The notes under the pieces were generated by a model, which ran no database searches, was not told the DNA's origin, and saw nothing but the letters and a program-made list of their open reading frames with translations. Positions 5,519-13,376 of a stretch of 13,613 nucleotides of DNA are shown in pieces. The position numbers and the translations under genes are program-made. The stretch is taken from positions 1-13,613 of the forward strand of contig DATLCI010000129.1 of the NCBI GenBank assembly GCA_035526435.1, in the 5' to 3' direction. Each line of letters opens with the position of its first letter. Position 1 is the stretch's first letter. Source of the stretch: DATLCI01 sp035526435. Lineage in GTDB: Bacteria > Acidobacteriota > Terriglobia > Terriglobales > Acidobacteriaceae.

Positions 5519-7765
5519 TTAGACCTTCCACGACTCGCTGGCCACCGCCGCCATGTCTTCCTCGCTGCGCACCTTCACTTCCATGGCGCCTTCGGGGGGC
5601 AAGGAGTCGATGGGCAATCCGTCCTGCCAGTAGCTGAAACGCAAGCGCAACGCGTCTCCCACCTTGGCATTTAGCAATGCCAGCGGGATGCGGAACTCGC
5701 AAACCTTTTCCAGGCTTACTGAGATCTTGCTCTTCTGGTCAGGGAAGGAATGTTGCTGGTCTTCTTCGAATGAGCGGGCGGATACCTTACCCAGTTTTCC
5801 GGCCATACATTCCGCCACTACCTGTAGCTTTTCGCCCGCCACCCCCGCCTGGCCGATCGCCTCTACTTGCAGACGGACTTCAAAACTGTCGTTCTGCTTG
5901 CCGCTACTTCCGTTCTTTGCGGCGGAGGCCAGGTCCAATCGGCAGTAAAGGTTCTTCTCGTCAATGCCGGCGTAGGCGCGATCGAGCATGAATCTCTTTC
6001 CATGCATGGCCGACCCGCTGCGCGGGGCCACGAATTCCGCCGCGCCCAGCCAGTCAAAATAACCAACGGTCTTGCCGTCGATACGCGGATGGATGTAGGC
6101 CACTTGTTCGGTGAACTTGGCGGCGGGCATGCCGCCGGCGATGGGCCGCGACAGGTAGTCCGGCGGGTTCTCTCCCAGCGCCACATAAACGTTCGCCAGA
6201 TGCTTACGATAAAGCTCGTCAAAATCTTTGTCGTTGGCGGAATGATGCTCAGGCCCGTACCACCAGTTCCAGTCGCTGCCCTCGGCGATCAGCAATTCTT
6301 CAAAGGCCAGCTGGCGCTTCTCTTCGGGAGCGCGGCTGGCCCGGTGCTCATAGAGCTCCCGTGCTGCATGGAGATAATCCCACGCGAGGTTGTCTTCCGG
6401 CGCGCCGATCCACACGTTGAAATTGGAATTGATCCAGGAGCCCGGCACCAGATGGTCAAGCCTGCCAAAGCTGTCAGCCCCATGCCGCTCGATCGCTTCA
6501 GAGACGGTGGCGCATTCCAGCATGGGATCACTTTGGATCGCGCCATACAGTTGCCGCAAGAACTCACGTCCCGAGCCGGGAAAATACTCCCAGGCGTTTT
6601 CGCCGTCGAGGATCACCGGCACGATGGCGTCGCGGCCTGATTCCGTCAGCGAGGCGGCGGATGCTTTGATCTTGCCCAGGAAGTGTTGCGCGGCATCGTG
6701 CGGGTTCATTCCCGAATAAACGAAGCCGACCAAGTCGGAGAGAGAATGGTCGCGGAAGACCAGATGCATCCGCGTCTCATTCTGCTCGAATTTGTAGATA
6801 TTGTAGAGACGCGCGGCCGAATCCGGGGTCAGGATGCTCTCGCCGGGGCGATCAAAATAATAGTTCGACGAGCGTCCCAGCACACCTTCGTCGGTCGCCA
6901 TCCACTGGACGCCCAACTCGTGGCCAATGGCCATCACCTCATCGGACACGCTGCCCTCTGACGGCCACACGCCTTTTGGCCGGACGCCAAAGACCTTCTC
7001 ATGCAGCTCCATGCCGCGCCGCAGTTGCTCGCGCGCATCTTCCGGGTGCTGAAATCGTTTTTTCGGCAGCGGCAGTCCCGGCGTGGAGACTTTGCCCATG
7101 TCGGTATCGCAGAGCAGCGGCAAGATGGGGTGGTAGAAAGGCGAACACGAGACTTCTATGCCCCCGCGTTGCGCCGCGTTTGCGTATGCCGGCATCACCG
7201 CGGAAAGGATCTCGTGCTGCTTCTTCATCACAAAGCTCTGGTCTTCGAGCGAGTAGTTCCGTCCTTTTTTTGCGATGGCCTGTACGTCGGGCTGCGCCAG
7301 AAAGAATTCGTCAAACCATGCCAACTGCGAGAGCACCTGGAGGTCAGTGTAATCCTGCTTCTTGAAGGCCTTCAGGCCGTTGCTGACATCCGGCGACCCG
7401 GCTCCGGCCATATGAAAGAGCTCTTGATAGCGCGGATATCGCCCGATCATATGCACCTGGTTGGCCTGGAAAAAGTATTCCAGCGCAAACCGCCGCTCTT
7501 CTTCTGAAAGTTCGTCGGCGGGCTTGCTGGCCACATTCAGCCACGGATCCACCGCGGTGCCGTCCACATAATCCTGAAGCTGGGCCACCAGCGAGGGCAC
7601 CATGTTGAATGTCTGATGGACGTCCGGGAACTCGTCCAGCAGCTTGACCATGCCGTAATAATCTTTGAGCCCGTGCATGCGGACCCAGGGCAGGCGATAT
7701 TGTCCTGTGACCAGGTCCTTATAAAAGGGCTGGTGCATGTGCCACAAAAAGATGATCCGGATCAT
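5519..7765 (-). CDS. Glycoside hydrolase family 57 enzyme (COG1449 alpha-amylase/alpha-mannosidase type)
   Basis: Probable cytoplasmic enzyme acting on alpha-glucans (4-alpha-glucanotransferase, amylase or amylopullulanase-like); no signal peptide is present. Numbered from the ATG at 7765 (748 residues), the GH57 regions are region 1 HMHQPF at 9-14, region 2 GGIEVSCSPFYHPILPLL from 201, and region 3 GVWPSEGSVSDE at 265-276 with the expected nucleophile Glu270. A TDEG element follows at 291-294, and region 4 VILDGENAWEYFP starts at 384 with the expected acid/base Asp387. DWNWWYGPEHHSANDKDFDELY (498-519) is typical of this subgroup. After about 550 comes a beta-rich C-terminal domain with LYCRLDL. 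The ATG at 7765 has AGGTGG six bases upstream; the in-frame GTG at 7771 lies directly on that site and is less likely. The exact substrate cannot be read from the sequence. Confidence 0.9.
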   Translation of the reverse strand: MIRIIFLWHMHQPFYKDLVTGQYRLPWVRMHGLKDYYGMVKLLDEFPDVHQTFNMVPSLVAQLQDYVDGTAVDPWLNVASKPADELSEEERRFALEYFFQANQVHMIGRYPRYQELFHMAGAGSPDVSNGLKAFKKQDYTDLQVLSQLAWFDEFFLAQPDVQAIAKKGRNYSLEDQSFVMKKQHEILSAVMPAYANAAQRGGIEVSCSPFYHPILPLLCDTDMGKVSTPGLPLPKKRFQHPEDAREQLRRGMELHEKVFGVRPKGVWPSEGSVSDEVMAIGHELGVQWMATDEGVLGRSSNYYFDRPGESILTPDSAARLYNIYKFEQNETRMHLVFRDHSLSDLVGFVYSGMNPHDAAQHFLGKIKASAASLTESGRDAIVPVILDGENAWEYFPGSGREFLRQLYGAIQSDPMLECATVSEAIERHGADSFGRLDHLVPGSWINSNFNVWIGAPEDNLAWDYLHAARELYEHRASRAPEEKRQLAFEELLIAEGSDWNWWYGPEHHSANDKDFDELYRKHLANVYVALGENPPDYLSRPIAGGMPAAKFTEQVAYIHPRIDGKTVGYFDWLGAAEFVAPRSGSAMHGKRFMLDRAYAGIDEKNLYCRLDLASAAKNGSSGKQNDSFEVRLQVEAIGQAGVAGEKLQVVAECMAGKLGKVSARSFEEDQQHSFPDQKSKISVSLEKVCEFRIPLALLNAKVGDALRLRFSYWQDGLPIDSLPPEGAMEVKVRSEEDMAAVASESWKV

Positions 7766-7791
7766 TGCCACCCACCTAGTCTAATCACTTC

Positions 7792-7800
7792 TGCTATAAC
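7792..7800 (+). promoter_or_regulatory. Candidate extended -10 promoter before the GT2-like gene
   Basis: TGCTATAAC is a TGn plus five-of-six match to TATAAT, placed in the short divergent interval between the GH57 gene and the GT2-like gene. No -35 match was found at the proper distance. Transcription would start near 7807, about 50 bases before the ATG at 7857. Confidence 0.4.
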
Positions 7801-7856
7801 CATAAGACTTTTCGCAAGGTCCGCATTTTGCCCCGACTGCTTTGCATCTAAATCGC

Positions 7857-8342
7857 ATGCCTTCTTTCAGTGCCCTGGTCCACGCTACGAGCGATCCCAC
7901 CACTCTGGGCCGGTTGCTCGAAACTCTTCGCCCAGCCGACGAAGTCCTCGTCGTCGACCATGCCGGCGACGGCGCCATCCGGAAGGTCGCGCTGCAGTAT
8001 GGGGCTAAGGTCATCCCGGCAGTGCCCGGCGTCAATCATGGTGCGTATGCCGTGAATTGCCGCAGCGACTGGATCCTCTGCCTGCTCGCCACGGAGTCAC
8101 TCTCCGAATCGCTGGAAGCTTCGCTCTTCGAATGGAAGCGGGCCGACCAGCAGGCGGCCGACAGCTTTTCCATCGCTCTGCGCGAACAGCATAATGACGC
8201 CTGGCAGGTCCTCGACCAACCCGAAACGCGCCTGGTAAACCGCGGCACCGTGAACTGGCAGGGAAAGCTTCCTCCTTCACTGGAGGGAGCTATTCCCCTG
8301 GCTGGCCATCTTCTCCGCTTTGCCGATCAGGTTCCTGAATAG
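7857..8342 (+). CDS. Short GT2-like glycosyltransferase-fold protein lacking the DXD motif
   Basis: Protein of 161 residues resembling the N-terminal half of GT2 transferases of the WaaE type. It has the first strand and helix (FSALVHATSDPTTLGRLLETL), the strand DEVLVVDHAGDG, the block VALQYGAKVIP, and SDWILCLLATESLSESLE. In active relatives the last block carries an acidic DADE-type sequence for sugar-nucleotide and metal binding. Here it reads LATE, so the acidic pair is lost. The C-terminal acceptor half of a normal enzyme (usually 250 residues or more in total) is missing. It may be a non-catalytic fold or a reduced enzyme. Start choice is uncertain: the ATG at 7857 has no clear ribosome site, and a TTG at 7842 would add five residues. 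It runs divergently from the GH57 gene. No frameshift remnant was seen downstream. Confidence 0.6.
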   Translation: MPSFSALVHATSDPTTLGRLLETLRPADEVLVVDHAGDGAIRKVALQYGAKVIPAVPGVNHGAYAVNCRSDWILCLLATESLSESLEASLFEWKRADQQAADSFSIALREQHNDAWQVLDQPETRLVNRGTVNWQGKLPPSLEGAIPLAGHLLRFADQVPE

Positions 8343-8369
8343 TCTCTCCACCGGTTTGTGCCCTGCTTC

Positions 8370-8375
8370 TATAAT
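8370..8375 (+). promoter_or_regulatory. Candidate -10 element before the prepilin peptidase gene
   Basis: A perfect TATAAT lies 33 bases before the inferred start of the prepilin peptidase, in the short gap after the GT2-like gene. The region 16-18 bases upstream shows no TTGACA-like hexamer. A start near 8382 would give a leader of roughly 27 bases. Confidence 0.45.
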
Positions 8376-8408
8376 CAGCGCAGCAAATACTGAACCGGGA
8401 CGGACCCC

Positions 8409-9338
8409 ATCGAAGCATTCAGCGAGTTCACACTCCTACTGACCTGCGCGTTCATCTACGGCCTGGCCTTTGGCAGCTTCCTCAATGTCTGCATCTACCG
8501 GATGCCGCGGGGACTATCGGTGGTCCGCCCGGCTTCAGCTTGTCCAGCCTGCAAAACTCCCATCAAGCTCTACGACAATGTTCCCGTTCTGAGCTGGCTG
8601 GTCCTGCGCGGAAAATGCCGGGCTTGCCGCGCCGCGATATCACCACGGTACTTGTTCGTCGAACTGCTGACCGCGGCACTATTTGTGCTGAGCTTTTATC
8701 TTTTCGGTCTCTCGTTCCAAGCGGTGAAGTTCTGTGCCTTCAGCTTTTTGCTGGTTGGCCTGATATTCACTGACGCCGACCTTAAGTTGCTTCCCGACCG
8801 TCTTACGTTGCCCGGGCTGGCGCTCGGCTTGATCTTCAGCCTGTTTGCCCCGGTCGACGGCCTCGCCGGATGGCTGATGCGCTCCGTCGTCTTCCCTTTT
8901 ACTTACGACATCACCTGGCGACTCCTCAGCGTTCTCAACTCTGCCCTCGGCGCGGTCATCGGCGCGGGCTTCATTTGGATGGTCGGCGAAGCGTACAAAA
9001 AAGTACGCGGCGTGGAAGGCATGGGCTTCGGCGACGTCAAGCTGATGGCGATGGTCGGCGCCTTCATCGGCATCAAGCTCACCCTGCTTACCTTGATGCT
9101 TGGCTCACTCGGCGGCGCTCTGGCCGGAGGCGTCGCCGTCCTACTGGTTTACCGGAAGCGTATCGCGCGACGTCGCGCCGCGGGTGAAGACGCTGCCGCT
9201 CATGACCGCGCCTGGGAATCTGCGCAACTGGTGATGCGGCATTTCGAGATGCCTTTTGGCGTTTTCCTCGGCATTGCCGCGCTCATCGCCGGATTCTTCG
9301 GCCAGCCCTTGGTTGACTGGTATCTTGGATTCTTCTGA
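8409..9338 (+). CDS. pilD: Prepilin peptidase / N-methyltransferase (PilD/GspO), apparent non-AUG start
   Basis: Polytopic inner-membrane aspartyl protease that removes leader peptides from prepilins and methylates the new N-terminus. Numbered from codon 8409 (309 residues), the conserved GLAFGSFLNVCIYRMPRG segment is at 18-35 with a hydrophobic stretch before it. The cytoplasmic zinc cysteines CPAC (45, 48) and CRAC (70, 73) follow. Catalytic aspartates are in TDADLKLLPDR (the first Asp at 122) and GMGFGDVK (Asp209). Several membrane helices and a C-terminal PFGVFLG complete the fold. The first ATG in frame is at 8502, which would delete the GSFLNVCIYR segment and the first helix. No ATG, GTG or TTG occurs in frame between the stop at 8391 and that point. 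ATC at 8409, eight bases after GGGA, gives a family-like N-terminus. The stop overlaps the next start as TGATG. Confidence 0.85.
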   Translation: MEAFSEFTLLLTCAFIYGLAFGSFLNVCIYRMPRGLSVVRPASACPACKTPIKLYDNVPVLSWLVLRGKCRACRAAISPRYLFVELLTAALFVLSFYLFGLSFQAVKFCAFSFLLVGLIFTDADLKLLPDRLTLPGLALGLIFSLFAPVDGLAGWLMRSVVFPFTYDITWRLLSVLNSALGAVIGAGFIWMVGEAYKKVRGVEGMGFGDVKLMAMVGAFIGIKLTLLTLMLGSLGGALAGGVAVLLVYRKRIARRRAAGEDAAAHDRAWESAQLVMRHFEMPFGVFLGIAALIAGFFGQPLVDWYLGFF

Positions 9339-10720
9339 TGCAACGCCTGCTCGACAATCCGCAGTTCATGAGGATCGCGATCACTGCGGCCATCGGTACG
9401 TTTTTCTTCCTGCTCATCCTCATCGTTGGCTTCGTGCTTTACCGCAAGCTCCGCACGGAGGTCCGCGCCGAATCACTACAAGGGCCCACCCGCATCTCTG
9501 AGGACAACTCTGCCTTCAGCCTCGCCGCCTACGAAGGCGTGATTCGCAAGCTGAAGGATCAGGAGAAGGAACTGGAACGGCTGCGCAAATCGGAGCGTGA
9601 CCGCGCTTATGAATCCGCGAGCATGAGTGAGGCCGTGCTCTCGAATCTCGGCAGCGGCGTTCTGTTATTCAGTCCCGCGAGTCTCGTTCGCCAGGCCAAT
9701 CCGGCTGCGCGCAGCCTGCTGGGATATGCGTCGCCCACCGGACTGCATGCCCGGGACGCATTTCGCGGCGTCTCCGAGGTGCGCTTTCCTGTTCTGCCGC
9801 CGGGCGACATCTCCCTGGAAGCCATTGCCAACCTCTCCGGTTCCCAATGCCTGGTCAGCGCGGTGGAGCAAGCGATGAAACTTGGCCTCTCCTTCCGCCG
9901 CCTGGAGGCGGATTACAGGACGCCGGATAGTACGCACCGCGTGCTCGGGGTCACCATCTCGCCGGTCAAAGGCGCTACCGGCGACATCATGGGCGCAGCG
10001 GTATTACTCAGCGACCTCACCGAGATCACTCATCTGGGCCGGCAAGTTCGCTTGCGCGAGAACATGGCGGCGTTGGGCGAGATGTCGGCAGGCATCGCGC
10101 ATGAGTTCAAGAATTCACTGGCGACTATCTCCGGCTATGCGCAAATGCTCTCGGCGGATGCCGCCTCCGGCGGTGCACTTTACGCGGGCAAGATCGCCGA
10201 CGAAACGGCTGCGCTCGCCCGCATCGTGAATGACTTTTTGAATTTCGCCCGGCCCCAGGGATTTGCCCAGGAACCAGTCGATCTCGCTGCGGTCTTGGGC
10301 GATTGTGCCGAAGAATGCCACGTCCGGCTTGAGACCACCGCCGGCAACGGGCCGTGGACTGTAGTCGCCGACCCCACCGCCCTGCGCCAAGCCTTCAGTA
10401 ATCTTCTGCGCAACAGCGCCGAGGCAGTTACGGAAGGCCAGCAACCCATCGTCCGGGTGGACATCGCGGAAGGGCCGCCTCCATCCTACTCCCTGAGAGT
10501 CACCTTGCGGGACAATGGCGGCGGAATCCCCCCGGAGGTGCTTCCCCACGTCTTTGTTCCGTTTTACACGACTAAGCCCACTGGCACCGGGCTAGGACTG
10601 GCGCTGGTCCACCGCATCATTACTGAGCAGGGCGGGACCATCCAGGTAGAGAGCACTGGCGCGGGGGCGACGTTTACCTTGACGCTACCCCGGCCTAAAA
10701 ATGCCGCCATTTCAGGTTAG
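9338..10720 (+). CDS. PAS-containing membrane sensor histidine kinase (PilS/NtrB-like)
   Basis: Sensor kinase of 460 residues that would autophosphorylate and pass phosphate to a response regulator. One membrane helix is near 13-35, followed by a charged coiled-coil-like linker (60-92) and a PAS-like domain (about 93-230) starting MSEAVLSNLGSGVLLF. The HisKA domain has the phospho-acceptor His255 in AGIAHEFKNSLATISGY. The ATPase domain has an N box with N355 and N359 (SNLLRNSAEA), DNGGGIPPE at 392-400 and GTGLGLALVHR at 416-426. It starts on the TGATG overlap with the prepilin peptidase, so the two should be co-translated. Classical PilS has six membrane helices; this protein has one, so the name PilS is not assigned. 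The partner is most likely the sigma-54 regulator encoded at 11400-12779. Confidence 0.92.
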   Translation: MQRLLDNPQFMRIAITAAIGTFFFLLILIVGFVLYRKLRTEVRAESLQGPTRISEDNSAFSLAAYEGVIRKLKDQEKELERLRKSERDRAYESASMSEAVLSNLGSGVLLFSPASLVRQANPAARSLLGYASPTGLHARDAFRGVSEVRFPVLPPGDISLEAIANLSGSQCLVSAVEQAMKLGLSFRRLEADYRTPDSTHRVLGVTISPVKGATGDIMGAAVLLSDLTEITHLGRQVRLRENMAALGEMSAGIAHEFKNSLATISGYAQMLSADAASGGALYAGKIADETAALARIVNDFLNFARPQGFAQEPVDLAAVLGDCAEECHVRLETTAGNGPWTVVADPTALRQAFSNLLRNSAEAVTEGQQPIVRVDIAEGPPPSYSLRVTLRDNGGGIPPEVLPHVFVPFYTTKPTGTGLGLALVHRIITEQGGTIQVESTGAGATFTLTLPRPKNAAISG

Positions 10721-10758
10721 AATGAACAGCAGATACCGTGAAAACGGGGGTTTTACAG

Positions 10759-11331
10759 ATGCGTATGAAGACCAAGTTGTGTTTTCTGGTGGCCGCGGCC
10801 TTGTCCATCCTGCCTCTGACCGCGCAAACGCTGGCTGACCGCGCCCGCGAACTGCGTAAGAGCAAACGGACGCAAAGCGTCAATGAAAAGGTTTACACCA
10901 ATGAGACGCTGAACCTGCGTCCGGCTCAAGGCATCAGCGAGACCTCTGCCAATGGAAAAGCGACGGACACCAAGGCCGCCGGCAAGACCGACGCCGCCGA
11001 AGAAGACGGCGAAGCGAAGCTAACGCCCGACGAGCAGAAATCCGCCCTCGCCGCCAGCCTGGCGGGCAAGATTGAGAAGGCCAAGGGAGAGTTAGCGACC
11101 TTACAGCGCGAACTCGACATTGCCACTCGCGAGCAAAAGCTCCGAACCGCCCAATACTATGCCGACGCCGGCAACCGCCTGCGCGACGAGCGCAAGTTCG
11201 TAGAAGATGAACGCAAGACCCAAAGTGACATCGCGGAGAAGCAAAGCAAGATCTCTGCGGCGCAAACGCTGATTGAGAGCTTGCGCAGTGAGGCCCGTCG
11301 CGCCGGGATCACTCCCGGATTGATCCCATAA
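10759..11331 (+). CDS. Secreted coiled-coil protein of unknown function
   Basis: No characterised family is recognised. The 190-residue product begins with a Sec signal peptide (basic MRMKTK, then a hydrophobic core to about residue 22, possible cleavage after LTA). It continues with RARELRKSKRTQSVNEKVYT and an Ala/Lys/Glu-rich low-complexity stretch. A long amphipathic coiled coil of about 90 residues (92-182) follows. The short basic region with VYTNE after the signal peptide is a pattern I associate with hypothetical exported acidobacterial proteins; this is an impression, not a search result. The ATG at 10759 is preferred because GGGGG lies eight bases upstream; the GTG at 10738 has no ribosome site and would bury the signal peptide. 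The gene is wedged between the kinase and its likely regulator and closed by a hairpin. Confidence 0.7.
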   Translation: MRMKTKLCFLVAAALSILPLTAQTLADRARELRKSKRTQSVNEKVYTNETLNLRPAQGISETSANGKATDTKAAGKTDAAEEDGEAKLTPDEQKSALAASLAGKIEKAKGELATLQRELDIATREQKLRTAQYYADAGNRLRDERKFVEDERKTQSDIAEKQSKISAAQTLIESLRSEARRAGITPGLIP

Positions 11332-11353
11332 TGATTTTGGTTCGCTGGTACTG

Positions 11354-11386
11354 GCCTTCCGCCTGACCGCGGAAGGCTTCTCTGTT
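11354..11386 (+). terminator. Rho-independent terminator after the coiled-coil gene
   Basis: A perfect 9-bp stem (GCCTTCCGC with GCGGAAGGC, 11354-11377) with a six-base loop is followed by TTCTCTGTTT. It falls between the coiled-coil gene and the response regulator, so regulator mRNA must come either from read-through or from its own unseen promoter. Confidence 0.65.
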
Positions 11387-11399
11387 TCACCGTTCATTT

Positions 11400-12779
11400 A
11401 TGGAAACCATCCTGTTGGTGGAAGACAAGGCTGAGCTGCGGGAGATGCTTCAGCATGCGCTTACCCGGATGGACTTCCGCCCCGTTGCGACGGCCAGCGT
11501 GGATGAGGCGCTGCACGAGCTCCGCACTCAGCGCTTCTCTGCCGTACTCACTGACCTTAAGCTGCCGCCTGGCTCGGGCTTGAATGTGCTCGCGGCGGCG
11601 CTGGAGGAAGATCCGAACCTTCCCGTCATCATCATGACGGCGCATGGCACTATTCCTGACGCCGTCGCCGCGATGCGCGAAGGCGCTTATGATTTCATCC
11701 AGAAGCCCATCGATCTCGCCCATCTGAAGCACCTGCTCACGCGCGCTATCGAGCGGCAGCAACTGCTGCGGGAAAATCTGGTCCTGAAAGAGGAATACGC
11801 CAGGACGCTAGGTTTCCCGCGCATCCTCGGCGAAGACGCCGCCATGCGCACGGTCGCCCGCGAGATGCAGCGGATCGCCCCTACCGACAGCGCGGTCCTC
11901 CTGCTCGGCGAAAGCGGCACCGGTAAAGAGCTGTTTGCACGTGCCATCCATCAGCTTAGTCCGCGCGCGGCCAAGCCGTTGGTCTCGATCAACTGCGCCG
12001 CTATCCCTGATTCCCTGATCGAGAATGAACTCTTCGGCCATGAGCGCGGGGCCTTCACCGGGGCCGACTCACGCCGCGCGGGAAAATTTGAACTCGCCCA
12101 TAGCGGGACCATCTTCCTAGACGAGGTGGGCGAGCTGCCCCTCAATGCGCAAGCCAAGCTCTTGCGCGTGCTGGAAGAAAAGGTGGTGGAGCGCCTAGGC
12201 GGCACCGCGCCTATCAAAACTGACGTCCGCATCGTTGCCGCCACCAACAAGGATTTGGAAGCTGCCATGCGCGCGCAGGAGTTTCGCGAAGACCTGTTTT
12301 ATCGCTTGAATGTCTTCCCAATCCGCATCCCTGCATTGCGCGAGCGCGGTGATGATGTGATCGCCCTCGCCCAGCACTTCCTCCAGCGTTTTCGTCAGGA
12401 GCGTAATAAGGCCAGACTGAGTCTCGGCGCAGATGCGCTCTCTGCATTACGGGCACATAGCTGGCCCGGCAATGTCCGTGAGCTTCAGAATGTTATCGAG
12501 CGGGCTTGCATCCTCAACGACGGTGAACTCCGGGCAGCAGACCTGGGTCTGGCGGCGAATGTCCGGGCCACGGGCGCTGGTTCCTCAGGTTTACCTGCCA
12601 CTTCGCTCGATGGTTCTTTGGCGGAGGTCGCAGCCCGCGCGGTGGAGTCCGTGGAAAAGGCGAAGATCGATGCGACGCTGCGGGAGTGCAAGTGGAACAA
12701 AGCCGAGACGGCTGCCCGTTTGGGCATCGCTTACAAGACCCTGCTTTCTAAGATCCACAACTATGGACTGGACGGCTAG
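11400..12779 (+). CDS. Sigma-54-dependent response regulator (NtrC/PilR/AtoC type)
   Basis: Activator of sigma-54 promoters, 459 residues. The receiver domain (1-115) has E8, D9, phospho-acceptor D52 in TDLKLPPGSG, T80 and K102. The AAA+ domain (about 142-370) has Walker A GESGTGKE at 170-177, the sigma-54-contacting GAFTGA loop at 217-222, Walker B TIFLDEVGEL at 237-246, and RELQNVIERA at the sensor II region. A Fis-type helix-turn-helix closes the protein (about 423-457: IDATLRECKWNKAETAARLG and following). All key residues are intact. The ATG at 11400 comes directly after CGTTCATTT with no ribosome site, and starts 23 bases after a terminator-like stem. The nearby kinase is its likely partner. 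Position after a prepilin peptidase suggests pilus control, as in PilR, but its binding sites were not identified in this window. Confidence 0.92.
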   Translation: METILLVEDKAELREMLQHALTRMDFRPVATASVDEALHELRTQRFSAVLTDLKLPPGSGLNVLAAALEEDPNLPVIIMTAHGTIPDAVAAMREGAYDFIQKPIDLAHLKHLLTRAIERQQLLRENLVLKEEYARTLGFPRILGEDAAMRTVAREMQRIAPTDSAVLLLGESGTGKELFARAIHQLSPRAAKPLVSINCAAIPDSLIENELFGHERGAFTGADSRRAGKFELAHSGTIFLDEVGELPLNAQAKLLRVLEEKVVERLGGTAPIKTDVRIVAATNKDLEAAMRAQEFREDLFYRLNVFPIRIPALRERGDDVIALAQHFLQRFRQERNKARLSLGADALSALRAHSWPGNVRELQNVIERACILNDGELRAADLGLAANVRATGAGSSGLPATSLDGSLAEVAARAVESVEKAKIDATLRECKWNKAETAARLGIAYKTLLSKIHNYGLDG

Positions 12780-13309
12780 CCGCGGGCTTCGACCGCCTTC
12801 GCGTTTCGCTGATCGCGCAACGCCCGTATCTGCTTCATGTGGTGCCTGGTATGAACGTAATGGAACGTGCACCATTGTTCATTGGTCAGGGGCCCCAGTA
12901 TCGGATGGTTGGCCAGCCGGCCGCGCGTCCCTAGCTTCTCCCGACACACCGCCAAGGTCTGGTCCATGGCGATAAGATTCGTACGAATCTTCTCCAGCGC
13001 CTCCAGTCCGCCCAGTTCGCCCTTGGGCGCCACTAATTCGGGCGACTTCCGGCCGGTCGGAAAATGCCTCAAGTCCAGGACCACCGCATGAAATATCCGT
13101 TGCTTGAGGGTGGGCTCGTCGCCCAGATTTTTCCCCGCTGCCAGGCACCGGTTCATGCCCCGCACGGTATGCTCGAAGGCCAGCGAAAGGTGCTCCAGAA
13201 TCTCCGCCGCGCACCACTTGCCTTGCGGATGACAACGCAGCTCCGGTTCGGTCATCCCCGCGGTCGCAGAGTCGATGTCTCCCAATGCTTTTTGCAGTAA
13301 GCGATGCAT
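12776..13309 (-). CDS. DinB/YfiT-family putative metal-dependent protein
   Basis: Four-helix-bundle protein of 177 residues from the DinB superfamily, a group that includes thiol transferases and many uncharacterised metal-binding proteins. The probable metal-ligand histidines are H40 in AAEILEHLSLAFEH and H153 and H157 in FHYVHTRHHMKQIRAL, the family-typical last helix. The ATG at 13309 (MHRLLQK) gives the normal length of 150-180 residues and puts the first helix at the start. Longer in-frame starts only add sequence that lies over the divergent lipoprotein gene on the other strand. No strong ribosome site is seen. The stop overlaps the regulator stop on CTAG. The specific thiol cofactor or reaction is unknown. 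Confidence 0.8.
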   Translation of the reverse strand: MHRLLQKALGDIDSATAGMTEPELRCHPQGKWCAAEILEHLSLAFEHTVRGMNRCLAAGKNLGDEPTLKQRIFHAVVLDLRHFPTGRKSPELVAPKGELGGLEALEKIRTNLIAMDQTLAVCREKLGTRGRLANHPILGPLTNEQWCTFHYVHTRHHMKQIRALRDQRNAKAVEARG

Positions 13310-13376
13310 GCTTGCCGACCCCGAAATGTAGAATGAATATGCATCTAAGGGATAGCCTATTTTGAAAGTGGTGTCT

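Noticed and set aside
5867..6640. A 257-residue plus-strand open frame inside the GH57 gene
   Set aside because: The GH57 gene on the other strand has all the family motifs; this frame shows no family pattern or ribosome site.
7766..7771. GTG start for the GH57 enzyme at 7771
   Set aside because: The AGGTGG site directly abuts this codon, leaving no spacing; the ATG at 7765 is six bases from it.
10718..10723. TAGAAT as a -10 element for the coiled-coil gene
   Set aside because: No -35 match and no TGn motif; it overlaps the stop of the kinase gene and could be chance.
12433..12975. A 180-residue plus-strand open frame over the end of the response regulator
   Set aside because: It is out of frame with the intact AAA+ and helix-turn-helix sequence and has no features of its own.
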